DNA of 64,000 nucleotides from Cristatella mucedo (taxonomy: Eukaryota > Bryozoa > Phylactolaemata > Cristatellidae), in contig WPIO01000297.1 in assembly GCA_009760855.2 (NCBI GenBank), forward strand, positions 52,034 through 116,033. The letters are read 5' to 3'. Of the stretch, positions 34,837-46,409 are shown piece by piece. Within the stretch, counting starts at the first letter, position 1. The number at the start of each line of letters is the position of its first letter. The notes beneath the pieces are model-generated. The model saw nothing but the letters and a program-made list of their open reading frames with translations. It did not search any database and was not told the DNA's origin. Both the position numbers and the translations under genes were made by a program.

Positions 34837-35454
34837 CTCACTGCCTCAAAAAATCTGAGTGGCAATCCGCTCTAGAAAGTCATCTCCTCGTGAATGATTT
34901 GCTTTGAGTTGGTTAGCACTGAATCTTCGGGTTAGACCTGAATTTGTTTATCTGTGCTTCTCAATTCCTCTGTGTTGAGATTTTATTACGAGGATCCTGT
35001 CGGGGCCGACCAAAGAGTCTTTGGATAACCTCAGCGAAACCGGATTTCTACTTTTGCAAATATCAGTTTTTGGTGTTCTAAGAGACTTAAAGTCACTTTT
35101 TGCTACTCATTCATCTCCTTTTACAAAGTTTAATTTTTGATTTAGCACTCGATAAAGCTATAGTATGCACTTCTAATATGAGCCAGACACGGGTAAATTT
35201 TTTTGGAAGTTTTAGAGGTGCAATGCTGGAGTACGATCAGAGGCGGGTTGCATAACAAGTGATGGATATCGAGTAATAAAGATAGATGAATAAACTTATC
35301 AACTCATAGAATTCAATGTCTCATGATGACTGGCAAAATGCAAATTCAAGAAATTGATCACGTAAATAAAATCCTTCTAATAATAGATGCTCTCATTTTC
35401 GCCAAACTGCTCATTCGGAGAATGGCAGGAATAGAAAGAGGCAACGTAATACAG
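34837..35454 (-). other. AT-rich block of Polinton-like debris
   Basis: The minus strand has short open pieces (for example FSANQLKANHSRGDDF near 34880-34925), repeated at 38330-38990. Coding identity is unknown. Confidence 0.35.
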
Positions 35455-35592
35455 CTGAGCTGGTTAGGTCGAGCAGTTAAAGTGTTCTCCCGGAGCAAGG
35501 TCTGGCTGAGGTCGTGGTCTCGAGCCCCGAGGCATATGTGAAGCGCTTGAATAGAGATTAAGTTCTCTTGGGGCGCTATACAAATGAATTAT
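35455..35592 (+). mobile_element. SINE copy in unit 1
   Basis: GAGCTGGTTAGGTCGAGCAG head, GGTCTCGAGCCCCGAGG B-box region, tail TTGGGGCGCTATACAAATGA. Confidence 0.8.
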
Positions 35593-36010
35593 ATATACAT
35601 ATATAGGTCATCAGGGTTTATAGAATTATATTTTCTCAGCAATTCAGGGAAGTAGCGTTCTAGATTTAAAATAGAAGGGCAAAGCTGCTCCCTAGGTTAC
35701 TTTGATACTCAAGAAGTTGCTGTGCAGGCAAAACATCGAGAGGCTATTCGTTTGCATTTGCAATAAACTCGTCTTTGTTTTGAATACTGGTTTGCAGAAG
35801 ATAATAATTTTTTTAGATGTACAGATTATTATTTCTTAAAACGCTTTTTTAATTGGTCTCTAAACTTTAAAATTGTACCGTGAATTTCTTCTTGACTCAC
35901 CCTCGGCATAAAGTTTTGCAAGCAGCATTGCACGTCCCGCCAAATAATCTAACCACTTTTTTCCAATCGGAGACTGCTCTACTTTATGTACCGCCTTCTT
36001 TAACTCAGGG
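35593..36010. other. end block of tandem unit 1
   Basis: AT-rich sequence matched at 39134-39540. No gene recognised; the minus-strand region at 35880-35990 may be a coding remnant. Confidence 0.35.
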
Positions 36011-36256
36011 GAATAATCAACTCATTCTGCAATTCCGTTGAGTAGCGAAACTCCAGCAAATCGGGTCACCTTTTCTCATAGTCCAATTCTTCTTGCACAC
36101 TATCACGATATACTTCTTTCAAGGCTTTGAATAAATCCTACCGTTGAGCATCGTCCTATATCTATTGTTAATTTTCATAAAAAACTGTTATTAGTGGTCG
36201 GCAAACGTTGTCTACAGACCAAAGTCTACCCTCGGGCTCTGCTTTGGTTAGGTTGA

Positions 36257-36440
36257 TTAAACAGCAACAAAAATTACTTCTTGTGCAAGAATTGACATAA
36301 TCGCGAAATCACGCTTTCGATCAATGTTTCTGATCTCTTTTCTGGGAATGTGAGTAAATACTTGTGCAAGGTAAAATAGCTTTAGTCCTTTGTGCCTTCC
36401 TCGTATAAAATAATCTAGAATCTTTGTTCGGTCTGTAATG
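36257..36440 (-). pseudogene. packaging-ATPase-like fragment, unit 2
   Basis: Counterpart of 33523-33795 with KILDYFIRGRHKGLKLFYLA kept. A deletion of roughly 80 bp removes the segment holding the N-x-N and F-K strand; the frame remains open afterwards to a TAA at 36257. The upstream end is cut by the LINE A insertion. Confidence 0.5.
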
Positions 36441-36444
36441 ACTT

Positions 36445-37280
36445 GAAAAGGCGTCATATTCCAAAGCAACCTCTCGCTAGACGACCATATGAACTCCACT
36501 GTCAAATCTGCCTAATTTCAGCTTCATTACGTTGCTAAAATTCGGGCTTTTTAGATAAGGAAACCACGTCCAAGTTGGTCCATGCATTCGTGACATCCCG
36601 TTTTGACTTAAGCAACTCACTGCTCGCTGGACTACCGACATGTCCGATCAAGCAATTGCAGCTGGTGCAAAACTCTGCAGCTAGGCTTGTCTGTTGCAGT
36701 TGCCACATTACTCCACTTCTCGCCGACCTGCACTGGCTACCATTCAAGCAACGGATTCAGTTCAAGATTTTGTCGCTCACTTTTAGGTCACTTCGTTCTT
36801 TAGCTCCAGCCTATCTCTCAGACATGCTCCCCCTTCAGGCCGAGCATCGTACCACCAGTTTTTCGGAATCCAACAGTCTACAAATACCCCGTACAAACCT
36901 CAAATCCTTTGGAGACGGTGCATTTAGTTCGTACTCTCCCAAAGCCTGGAACTCCCTTCCGACTTGCATCAGAACATCCCCTGACCTGATCCCATTAAAA
37001 AAGAATTTAAAAACACACCTATTTAGGACAGCATTTAGTGAGTCCCTGTGATTCGTCCTTCACGTGGTAATGGGTGCTGACACTGTGCATGCCTCTACTA
37101 ACCACATTTGCATGCTGACCCTGTGCATGTCACCCCTAATCATGTTATTCGTGTTTTTTTTTATTAAGCATGATTTTTCTCATCATTCAATTGCATTTTC
37201 CTTTGCAGCAAATGTAAAGTGCCTAGAGAGAGACTGAGTTCTCTGAAGGCGCTTTATTAAGCGTATTATTATTATTATTA
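36445..37280 (+). mobile_element. LINE family A 3' half inserted in unit 2
   Basis: RT C-terminal frame 36575-37051 (158 residues, ending HLFRTAFSESL), 3' UTR, hairpin and (ATT)n to 37280. Comparison with unit 1 shows the empty site, between TAATGACTTG and AATCGACCTA. Confidence 0.85.
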
Positions 37281-37282
37281 AT

Positions 37283-37503
37283 CGACCTAATAAATTGGCA
37301 GGACCAGCAGAACTGATTGAGGAACTAGGAAATGATTTTAGTATTACTGGACTTCTAGACGGCAATTATATTTTTAAAGAGTGTGTCCAAGGTGAGCCAA
37401 GATTAAATCTCAGGCTTAAACGTGACTGAGTCAAGATCTACAGAGCTCCAAGCACAGAACGTGAGGTTTTTGATCCGGTTGACTATTAGATGAGTAAAAA
37501 GTA
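37283..37503 (+). pseudogene. unknown coding remnant, unit 2
   Basis: Partner of 33790-34015: ELGNDFSITGLLDGNYIF is kept, but two new stops interrupt the later part. Confidence 0.4.
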
Positions 37504-37624
37504 AGATAGATGAGAAAAAGCATAACAGAATGAGATAGAGTGACAGCAAAAACAAAAATTAGTCTATGCTTAGTTTTGCACATATTTTCTTGGGAGTAAG
37601 GTCAAGAATTTTATTAACCTAGTT

Positions 37625-38024
37625 CTTAGCATAGTTCTTAATTTTTGTGAGACTAGCTTGGTTTTTTACACTTTATCTTTCAAGAAATCACTAGCAAATG
37701 TATCATTGTGGCCGAGTCCAAGCTTTGCTTTTGCTGCCATAATCGCTACTGCATTCTTGGCGTAATTTTGGACAAAATCGGGCTGCATGTGATCCAATGA
37801 GATACGAGCAGCTGCTTTTGCCAAAGATAAGCCCGAAAGATTCTCGCTTCTGTCCTATTAGGTTCAGTGTCGCTTGAAGTTTCTGCGTAGCTGTCGCCGA
37901 GATTTAGGGCTGCCCGATCGAGATCATCGACACACGGGTGTACCCTCGGTCGATGCTTTCTCTGAATTTTGTGAAAAGGCCAGAAAGACGAAGGACTATT
38001 TGCCAGTTTTGTTAAAGAAGCCAT
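37625..38024 (-). pseudogene. unknown frameshifted gene, unit 2
   Basis: Partner of 34129-34526. The frame 38024-37746 starts MASLTKLANSPSS and keeps VDDLDRAALNLG, then shifts to an unrelated frame near 37840. Confidence 0.4.
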
Positions 38025-38064
38025 TAGTGAGATATTCTTCTATTTTCTTGCTGGTAAGCACAAG

Positions 38065-38325
38065 TATTTAGTACAGCATTTAGTGGGTCCCCGTGATTCG
38101 TCCCTCATGTGCTTATGCGTGCTGACACTGCATGCTGCCACTAGCCACATTTGCATGCTGACCCTGTGCATGTCACCCCTAACCATGTCATTCATGTTGT
38201 TTATCAAGTACGTTATTACTCTCATTCAATTGCGTTTCCCTTTGCAGCCAACGTAAAGCGACTAGAAATATATTTTGTTCTTTGAGTGTGCCTTATCAAT
38301 TGCACTATCATTATTATTATTATTA
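38065..38325 (+). mobile_element. LINE family A tail copy, unit 2
   Basis: Same insertion as 34567-34836, copied with the tandem duplication. Confidence 0.7.
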
Positions 38326-38994
38326 TTTGTTGCTTACGGCCTCCAAAAATCGTACTGACAATCCGCTCTAGAAAGTCATCTCCTCGTGAATGATTTGCTT
38401 TGAGTTGGTTAGCACTGAATCTTAGGGCTAGACCTGAATTTGTTTATCTGTGCTTCTCAATTCCTCTGTGTTGAGATTTTATTACGAGAATCCTGTCACC
38501 TGCGGCCAAGAGTCTTTGGATAACCTCAGCGAAACCGGATTTCTACTTTCGCAAGTATCAGTTTTTAGTGTTCTGAGAGACATAAAGTCCCTTTTTGCTA
38601 CTCAGTCATCTCCTTTTATAAAGTCTAATTTTTGATTTAGCAATCGGGAAAGCTATAGTATACACGTGAAAATTGAAGTTCGGCTTTCCGTGCTCGGGTG
38701 ATGGAGTTATTCTAATACGAGCTAGACACGGATAAATTTTTCTGGAAGTTTTCTAGGTGCAATGCTGGAGTACGATCAGAAGGGGGTTGCAATAATAAGT
38801 GATGATTATCGAGTAATAAGGATAGATGGATAAAATTATCAACTCATAGAATTGAGTGGCTCATAATGACTGACGAAATGCCAAATCAAGAAAAAGATTG
38901 CGTCAATCGAAGTCCTTCTAATAATAGATGCTCTCATTTTCGCCAAACTGCTCATTCGGAGAATCGCAGAAATAGAAAGAGGCAACGTAATACA

Positions 38995-39133
38995 GCTGAG
39001 CTGGTTTGGTCCAGCGGTTAAGGTGTTCTCCCCCGACCAAGGTCTGGCTGAGGTCATGGGCTCGACCCCCGAGGCATATGCGAAGCGCTTGAATAGAGAT
39101 TAAAGTCTCTCGGGACCTATACAAATGAATTAT
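38995..39133 (+). mobile_element. SINE copy in unit 2
   Basis: Same insertion as 35455-35592: GAGCTGGTTTGGTCCAGCGG head and B-box-like GGGCTCGACCCCCGAGG. Confidence 0.8.
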
Positions 39134-39540
39134 ATGTATGCATATATATGTCATCAGGGTTTATAGAATTAAATTTTCTCTGCAAATCAGGTAAGTAGCG
39201 TTCTAGATTTAAAATAGAAGGACAAAGCTAATTCCTAGGTTGCTTCGATACTCCAGAAGTTGCTGTGCAGGCAAGACATCGAGAGGCTATTCGTTGCATT
39301 TTCACTAAACTCGTCTTAGTTTTCAATACTGGATTGCAGAAGACAATAAGGTTTTTAGGTGTACAGACTATTATTTCTTACAATACTTTTTCAATTGGTA
39401 TCTAAACTTTAAAAAATTACCGTGAATTTTTTCTTGACTCACCCTCAGCATAAAGTTTTGCAACCAACATATCACCTCCGGCCTTATAATCTCACAACTT
39501 TGTTCAAATCAAGGACTTTTCTACTTTTGTATCGCTTCCT

Positions 39541-39860
39541 TTAACTAAGGGGAATAATGAACTCCTTAAACCTCAACTAATTTTTTTATGTTCCTAATGT
39601 AGTCTAATTGACCATGGACCTCACTTATGTCGACATTCTAACTCATATCCATATCGATTCGTTCTCTAATATTTTAAGTTGTGCTTTCAGATCGGAGATA
39701 GCATTACTTAATCGGAGAACTTTGTATTTCTAAAACGGAAAGACGTTCTTCATGAGTATTCATCAGTGGTGCTTCAGCAGCTTCCATCGTAATATCGATT
39801 ATTTTTTATGAGCCCAGCAAATGTCACTGCTATGGAAACGGCAGTACAAAAAGCCCGACA
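39541..39860 (-). pseudogene. coiled-coil-like coding remnant
   Basis: Minus-strand pieces such as MEAAEAPLMNTHEERLSVLE (about 39790-39730) and DISEVHGQLDYIRNIKKLVE (about 39640-39575) look coding and helical. Stops lie between them. Probably Polinton-like debris. Not recognised. Confidence 0.35.
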
Positions 39861-39864
39861 ACTG

Positions 39865-40700
39865 CCGGTATATTCCAAAGCAACTTTTCATTAGACGACC
39901 GTATCAGCTCCATGGTCAAATCTGCCTATTTTTAGCTTCATAACATTGCTATAATTCGGGCTTTTTTAGATCCACATCTAAGTCGGTCCGCGCATTCGTG
40001 ACATTCCGTCTCGACTTCCTCAACTCACTGGATACTGGCCTACCAGCACGTGCGATCAGGCGATTGCAGCTGGTGCAAAACTCTGCAGCTAGGCTTGTCT
40101 GTTGTGAGTGTCACCGTTGCCACATTACTCAACTTCTCGCCGACCTGCACTGGCTACCAGTCAAGCAATGGATTGACTTCAAGGTTTTGTCGCTCACTTT
40201 TAGGTCCCTTCATTCTATGGCTCCAGCCTATCTCTCAGATATACTACCCCATCAGGCAAAGTATCGTACCGCCAGCTTTTCGGAATTCGACAGTATCGAA
40301 ATACCTCGTACAAACACTAAATCTTTTGGAGACCGTGCATTTAGTTCGTATGCTCCCAAAGCCTGAAACTCCCTCCCGACCTGCGTCAGAACATCCCCTG
40401 ACCTGACCACATCTAAAAGGAACATAAAAACACATCTATTTAGGACAGCATTTAGTGGGTCCCGGTAATTCGTCCTTTATGTGCTAATGCGTGCTGACAC
40501 TGTGCATGCTGCCACTAACCACATTTGCATGCTGACCCTGTGCATGTCACCCCTAACCATATTATTCATGTTGTTTGTTTTCAAGCATGATTTTACTTAC
40601 CATTCAATTGCATTTAGCTTTGCAGCAAATGCAAAGTGCCTAGAAAGAGATTGAGTTCTCTGAGGGAGCTTTATCAAGTGCATTATTATTATTATTATAA
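39865..40700 (+). mobile_element. LINE family A 3' half
   Basis: RT C-terminal frame 39998-40366, 3' UTR, hairpin (40628-40675) and (ATT)n to 40698. Confidence 0.8.
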
Positions 40701-40702
40701 CT

Positions 40703-41345
40703 ATGCTAGCCACGATAGCTGGAATCACTGGAAGAAAGCCTCTACTTCTGACTTCAAGGGAGTCCTTACTCCACGATTTCGAATCAATTACTGAGGCGTC
40801 CCATTCTACCTGTGTGCAAAACACGTCACTTACGAACTTATTCGGATATGCAGAACAGTCGGAATTACTTCGATCTGCTTCAAGCAATCTCTCGCTAATG
40901 TAGTAGCCTTCCAGAATGGAATTAATTTTCTCTAATCCCTCAATCTTTTCAAGAATTAAAGGCCAATTGACGTGACCATACTTTCCAGACGCAATATCAT
41001 CAACGATATCTTTCTTAAAAAGTCCCAAGTCAACTATTCCTGTGGTGCCCGAAAGGAGACTTACCAATAATTTTTCACAGATGCAATCACTTTCGAAGAA
41101 CTATGGGCTTTCGGCAAAATCTCAGCAGTTTCATTGGAAGCTGCTAATTAAAGTTTTGCAGCAGTTTTGGGCACAATTTTGACATCTCCCTTGGAAACTG
41201 CTTCAGCAGCGGTATTACTTCCCGAAATTACTTCTTTAGCTGTGTCAAATCCTGGTTTGAGATCTCATCCTAGCTCAACAATAATTTTCTTCGACTGCTG
41301 AATTGTCGTTCCCGTCCTAGCTCACAAAGTTTTCTTAATTTTGTT
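40703..41345 (-). pseudogene. unknown decayed gene, Polinton-like setting
   Basis: A minus-strand frame is open from 41067 into the LINE (HVNWPLILEKIEGLEKINSI, LLEADRSNSDCSAYPNKF). Upstream, 41340-41070 has further pieces with stops (DLKPGFDTAKEVISGSNTAA). About 200 residues in total. No family recognised. AT-rich and adjacent to the fibre-like gene. Confidence 0.4.
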
Positions 41346-41799
41346 CATCTACCTGCTGCTTAACTCCACAAGATTACCTTGTCCGATATCTTCAAATTTC
41401 ACTTGGATCCGTTTCCTACTCATCAACTATTTTAGTTGTATTTTACTAAGGCTTAATCGTTACGACTACATAGGTGTAGCTAATTTCATAGATCAACGGA
41501 ATACTGTTGTCAGACTTGGATTGCCGGTTCAACAAAATTACCGGCCTAGGAACACCTGTAGCAGACACACGCAATCCATCTTTAGTATGCTACTGGGCCT
41601 GACTTTGGTGGGCAAGGAGTCTCAAAAGTTGTAGGATCATTTGCAACAGTTGGCTCACTATGCGCTGTGTGGCCGAAAAACCTTAGAATAGTGAGCTTAC
41701 AGGTGAACAGTGCAAACATTAAAGGAATCTCTGGTCATTCTGCTGATTGCACTGGGTTTACAAGCATAAGACCTTACAAAATCATTAATTACGGATTAC

Positions 41800-42870
41800 T
41801 GAAGTCGATTGGGCATTTCTTTGCTGGCGTTTCTACAGGAAGTCTTGATCTCGGAAATTATACAATTTCAAATGCGAAAGATCCAGGATTAGTTAGCAAG
41901 CAATATGTTGATACTGCTAAACAACAGTGCACCAGTTGGTACCTTAAAGTGACGAATTTCTCGAGCTTTCTATAACTAGGTAACTTTGGCATAACAGTTA
42001 ATGGCACTGGTACCGAGTGCTCGTCAGTTAACGTTACTCCTGCACACATGCTGGTGTTTGAAGCCCAAGGCAATACATTATAATTTGCTACTCCCATTCC
42101 AACATTTATTACTGAAACTTTTGGTAACTTTTGAATAGTTTCTAATGTAATATGGTGCTCTGACAAAACAGGTATGTTCCTTGAGTTAACAAGTGATAAC
42201 AGTGACGGAGTTTCGGGAACTTTGATAATGGTGATTAAAATCAATTGATCTTGCAGATACGTGATTAATAACTTTACCGTTAATAAATCTGTAATTTATG
42301 CAGATTTTTTTGTCAGTATAATATAGAAAGTGTCTCTCGGCTACAGAAGAACGGGATCTGGTTTGAACAATTATATTTGCAGAGCAGGTGATATACGTGT
42401 CGGAAACTTGAACCGGAATAAAAACTTGACGAAGCATTTAGTTGATCCTGTGGATCCTGGCGATGCAGTCCATCGAAATCATATCTAGGCTTATTGTTTC
42501 GCTAATGCTTCCAGAGGAACTACGGCTGATTGCGATCTCGATATGAATGGGCAGCGAGTGATATGCCTTGCTGATCCTGCTATACCAAGTGATGCCACAA
42601 AAAAAGACTGTGCTTATGCATAGTTAAAAATAACTGGTGGAGAAAAGAATGGAACTTTAACCGTGAATGGATTTATCAATGTTAGCAGTCATCTTTATTC
42701 AGATAATGATGTCTCAAATAAAAGTTATATGGACACCAAATTTTTTAGGAAACTGGCGGCACTATAACTAGAACCCTAGATATGCAAGGAAATACATTTA
42801 GGATTTTGAGCGACCCGGTGGGCCCCAATTATGGAGTTAGAAATGGTTATTTAAATAATGTAATAGAGAG
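41800..42870 (+). pseudogene. tail-fibre-like repeat protein, decayed
   Basis: At least four degenerate copies of a repeat of the form L-x-M-x-G-x-x-I-x-x-L-x-D-P-x(4-6)-D-A-x-x-K-x-Y can be read in the plus strand: near 41845 (LDLGNYTISNAKDPGLVSKQ), 42534 (DLDMNGQRVICLADPAIPSD), 42670 and 42776 (LDMQGNTFRILSDPVGPNYG), with a partial one near 42430. This repeat type is common in phage tail fibres and appears in some eukaryotic virus-like elements, where it may form the receptor-binding fibre. Several stops and frameshifts separate the repeats. The link to this repeat type is from recalled pattern. Confidence 0.5.
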
Positions 42871-43412
42871 AAATTTAACTATAGCAACATTTAATTTGAT
42901 AGTTCTGTTGGTAAATGGTTTAGTAGCTTGCAGATTTTGTAGTGCCTTGGGAAATATATGCTGTTTGCACAACATATGCAATGCTACGGAATACTTTTGA
43001 AAGATTTGCTCTACCGGCTGTACTACCTATTAGCGTTGCTGATGATTCTTTCTGCACGGCTTACACATTAGATGCGAATCAAAAACTAATAGAGAGTTCG
43101 CCTCGTGAGGTACCAGAAAAGTTATCTAACGTAATGATAACAATCAAAGTACATATAGCTTTGGGATATAATGTTAATGCAGAAAAACTTAGATATGCAA
43201 AGATTCTTGACTCTGCAGAAAGCCGCACCGTAAATCAGGGAATTCCTGTACATAGTTCAGAAACAGCCAGTACAACTTTTTTTGGTTTTAATTACCTTCA
43301 AAAAGATTCTGACTTAGCAGAAAGAGGAGAAATCTTGGCGAACTCAAAAATATGTTGGTGTATTAAATCCTGTAAATTGAACAGATATGGCTACAAAAGA
43401 ATATCATAACAG
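42871..43412 (+). pseudogene. unknown open frame after the fibre-like repeats
   Basis: The frame 42942-43409 is open for 155 codons (TLDANQKLIESSPREVPEKL, HIALGYNVNAEKLRYAKILD). It is in a different frame from the last fibre repeat, so it may be the same gene's C-terminal domain after a frameshift. Not recognised. Confidence 0.4.
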
Positions 43413-43429
43413 CAAAGTTGAGAAACAGG

Positions 43430-44590
43430 CGGCGAGATAGTTGAGAACTGCTGCAACTGTGGCAATAGCAGCCTTTTGCTGCGAACTCGTTTCATCTGAT
43501 GTCTGGTATGACGGCATAGCACTCGTCTTTAACAACACCAGTATATCTGGTTTGATTCATGATAGAAAAAAATACTAGCTGATTCAACAGCCTCTTTTTT
43601 ATAGCGACCGCTCACCACAGCTTGCAGCAGTGATAAAGAATCACCCATCTCAGGATTCGATCTCACGACATCGAAACCAAGGTCGAGAAAAGCAACCACC
43701 TTAGCTAGTGAGCCATCCTCCTCCAGAGATAACCGTAGACATGCTAGGCAATTGGCTATCAATCCACGTGGTGTATCCTAAAATTTTGTTAAGAGTGTCG
43801 AGCAAACTATCAGCCTTTGCCCTTAGGTTAGTTTCAAGGTCAGCAGTAACTTGATTGATACGAGCTGAAATTACTTACTGTGCTTCGGCGTCACACACGT
43901 CTAGATAAAACTTCTTTACTGAAGTGTTTGTCATTACTGAGATGCCTGAATCAAGCCATCAGAATAGTATTATCTGTCAGATCATAACATCATCGGTGAC
44001 TGATTCTAACTGTTGATTAAGATCTTACTCGGGATCGTCAGAGTCGGAATCAATATCCCTTGCTGATTCCTCGGATAACACTTGTTCTGCTGGAAGTTGA
44101 GTCTTGAGTTCCTTTCATACTAGAGCTGTGACAAGTTCTTCTGGTTCATGACGAAGAATTTCGGCCATTCTCTTCCATGCTAGAGTAATTTCCCTTTCAA
44201 CACAGCATAATTAAACTTGACATACTGCCCAGAAGCCAGGATCTTTAGCTTCACTAATTGCTCTAGCATTCCTGCCATGGGCATAAGCATAACTACATGG
44301 CCCGAAATTCAGCCTATAGCTCTTGCAGTCAAATGCTGATGAGGTACGCTTTTATAATCCCTGGGTTGTTACATGATGTTCTTTTTGAACCACCTTGTTA
44401 AAACGCTTATACAACCTTTGCTTGCATTCCTCCATTGGAGTAAAATTTTCTGTCTAATGTTTAGCAAATATTATATTTGCAACATTCAAGCAATTTACCT
44501 ATTTCTCGCTTTTCAATAGGCCTTTCTAAACAACAACTCCCGGAACATCTTCAGCTTTAATTATGTGTGAATTTTTAAAGATCCTGTTGA
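43430..44590 (-). pseudogene. unknown decayed gene, Polinton-like setting
   Basis: Minus-strand pieces in one main frame, including EITLAWKRMAEILRHEPEEL near 44200-44140 and INQVTADLETNLRAKADSLL near 43860-43800, are separated by stops. This suggests a protein of 250 or more residues now dead. No family recognised. Confidence 0.4.
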
Positions 44591-44596
44591 ATCAGC

Positions 44597-45135
44597 TCAA
44601 AATCTAGGTGTCATGTTCCAAAGTGACCTCTCGTTAGACGACCGCATCATCTCCACAGTTAAATCTGCCTACTTTCAGCTACATAAGGTTTGCTAAAATT
44701 CGGGTTTTTTTTAGATAATAATAATAATAATAATAATTAACTTGATAAAGCGCCCTCTGAGAACTCAATCTCTCTCTAGGCGCTTTACATTTGCTGTAAA
44801 GGGAAATGCAATTGAATGGTAAGTAAAATCACACTTGAAAAACAAACGAGATGAATAATATGGTTAGGGGTGACATGCACAGGGTCAGCATGCAAATGTG
44901 GTTAGTGGCAGCATGCACAGTGTCAGCACGCATAAGCACATCAAAGATGAATCACAGGGACCAGGATACCATGTCCAAGCTGGTCCTTGCATTCGTGACA
45001 TACCATCTTGACTTGTGTAACTCACTGCTCACTGGCCTACCGTCATGTGCGATCAGGCGATTGCAGCTGGTACAAAACTTCCCAGCTAGGCATGTCTCTC
45101 GTGAGCATCACAGTTGCCACACAGTTCCTGTAACC
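44597..45135 (+). mobile_element. LINE family A copy split by a second LINE A
   Basis: 44597-44712 and 44966-45135 are consecutive parts of the RT C-terminal region, joining at TTTAGATAA/GGATACC. The piece between is a minus-strand copy. Confidence 0.8.
44713..44965 (-). mobile_element. LINE family A tail inserted into LINE A
   Basis: (AAT)n, hairpin and 3' UTR in reverse, nested within the plus-strand copy. Confidence 0.8.
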
Positions 45136-45337
45136 CACTTAATACAGCATTCTATGTACTTGTTTTAGAAATACCAGCAGATGCCCACGCATTTGATCAT
45201 TGAAGTTTGTAGATGGTAAAACGGAAAATCCGAACAGTAGAATAACGACTGTTATTAGCTCTGAGTTGAATGCCAATTTCCGTTGACCCGCGAAAGTCAA
45301 TATTACCATTTGTTAATTGTGATCCATTATAATTCTA
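45136..45337. other. unassigned, possible 3' UTR of the unknown gene
   Basis: It follows the stop codon at 45338-45340 on the minus strand. No clear AATAAA was seen. Confidence 0.3.
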
Positions 45338-45392
45338 TTAATATACCACAAACAAGAGCCGATAATATATCTCCGTAATGTTAATGACAGCA
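45338..45392 (-). CDS. unknown gene, last coding exon
   Basis: Acceptor CTTGCCCTTGCAG with a good pyrimidine tract, entering in phase 2. It has 17 full codons (AVINITEIYYRLLFVVY) and a TAA. The one-base start completes the split codon left by the exon at 45548-45472. The hydrophobic end gives no domain clue. Confidence 0.5.
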
Positions 45393-45471
45393 CTGCAAGG
45401 GCAAGATGGCTGGCACGTCACCATCAGTCCTTGTTCACTAAATAAGATGCAAATCATGAAAAAGGACTTAC

Positions 45472-45548
45472 CTATGGTCAAAACGGTTGAAGTCCATGTG
45501 CAGTAGCAATAATGAAACGGTTCCATTCAAGAGCGGGTTGTACAATTC
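45472..45548 (-). CDS. unknown gene, exon 4 of the visible five
   Basis: 77 bases, acceptor CTTGAAAATAG and perfect donor CATAG|GTAAGT, in phase 0 and out phase 2. It encodes ELYNPLLNGTVSLLLLHMDF and five further residues. Phases match both neighbours. No domain recognised. Confidence 0.5.
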
Positions 45549-45714
45549 CTATTTTCAAGTGGATGCGGCTCATGCAAAGCTGTAGCAATAAGATCTATCG
45601 AACAATTACTTACTGCAGTGAGGCCAGAACTCAAAGTGCAATGCCCGGTCGTAGGCTGCTAAGCAAGTCATTGCCAGATTGATATTGCAGCAAAAATATA
45701 TGATCCCGTTACAC

Positions 45715-46136
45715 CTTCTTAGCTCTGGGATTCGCGATAAAATAATCAGTTCTACAGGTGCGATAATCCAGGCAGTCAAAATGGTATGAAAATCCTGTCA
45801 AAGATCCTTGTGGAAGAAGAGAACTCCAATTGTGGTTCTTGTAAAACGTGTTACCCCCTGCGTAGCCTGAGTATATAGCTGAGTTCCTTTCTAAGTAAGC
45901 TTCCAGGTTACCCTGAAATCTTTGTACTTCTTCATCTTTCTCCAGATTTGTCCGCAGCTTTGACTTTAAGTTTCGCCGGTATGTCTGCCGTCCGTCAGGT
46001 AATCCATCGTCAATCACGGTTGGTTTGTCTAGCCGACCACGCATTGGAAAGTCTTTGCCTTGACATGAGCATCTCAGAGCAACTAGTGCTTCCCAAGTTT
46101 TAGCTTTGACCGTTGCTAGGTGAAGTGTTTTTCGAT
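45715..46136 (-). CDS. unknown gene, exon 3 of the visible five
   Basis: 422 bases, acceptor TTATTGACAG and donor AAGAAG|GTGTAA, in phase 1 and out phase 0, open throughout. Residues include WEALVALRCSCQGKDFPMRG, a basic stretch (RRNLKSKLRTNLEKDEE) and a Trp/Tyr-rich part (GYAGGNTFYKNHNW). The acceptor's pyrimidine tract is the (ATT)n tail of a LINE A remnant. I do not recognise the family. A minus-strand gene is supported by the length of the frame and the phase agreement with four other exons. Confidence 0.6.
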
Positions 46137-46141
46137 CTGTC

Positions 46142-46260
46142 AATAACAATAATAACAATTATAATACTTTCTATACCGTACCCAGAGAAATTATGTTTTT
46201 TAGGCACCTTGCATTTGCTACACAGGAATAAAATAAACCTGATAAAATGAACCGATGAGA
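46142..46260 (-). mobile_element. LINE family A tail remnant at a splice acceptor
   Basis: A degenerate hairpin block and (ATT)n in reverse. Its tail ends immediately before the acceptor of the 46136 exon. A related scrap lies beyond the microsatellite at 46443-46500. Confidence 0.6.
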
Positions 46261-46263
46261 AAG

Positions 46264-46264
<1 letters not shown>

Positions 46265-46313
<49 letters not shown>

Positions 46314-46353
46314 CGTGCGTGCGTGCGTGTGTGTGTGTGTGTTTATGTGTGTG

Positions 46354-46409
<56 letters not shown>

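Larger units (their letters stand above)
33290..36010 (+). repeat. tandem segmental duplication, unit 1
   Basis: The order ATPase remnant, plus-strand remnant, frameshifted gene, LINE A tail, 1-kb block, SINE, 0.2-kb block repeats at 36010-39560. The inner LINE A tail and SINE are shared, so both insertions predate the duplication. Confidence 0.75.
36010..39560 (+). repeat. tandem segmental duplication, unit 2
   Basis: Second copy of 33290-36010, longer because a LINE A is inserted at 36445-37280. About 10-15% divergence by eye. Confidence 0.75.
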
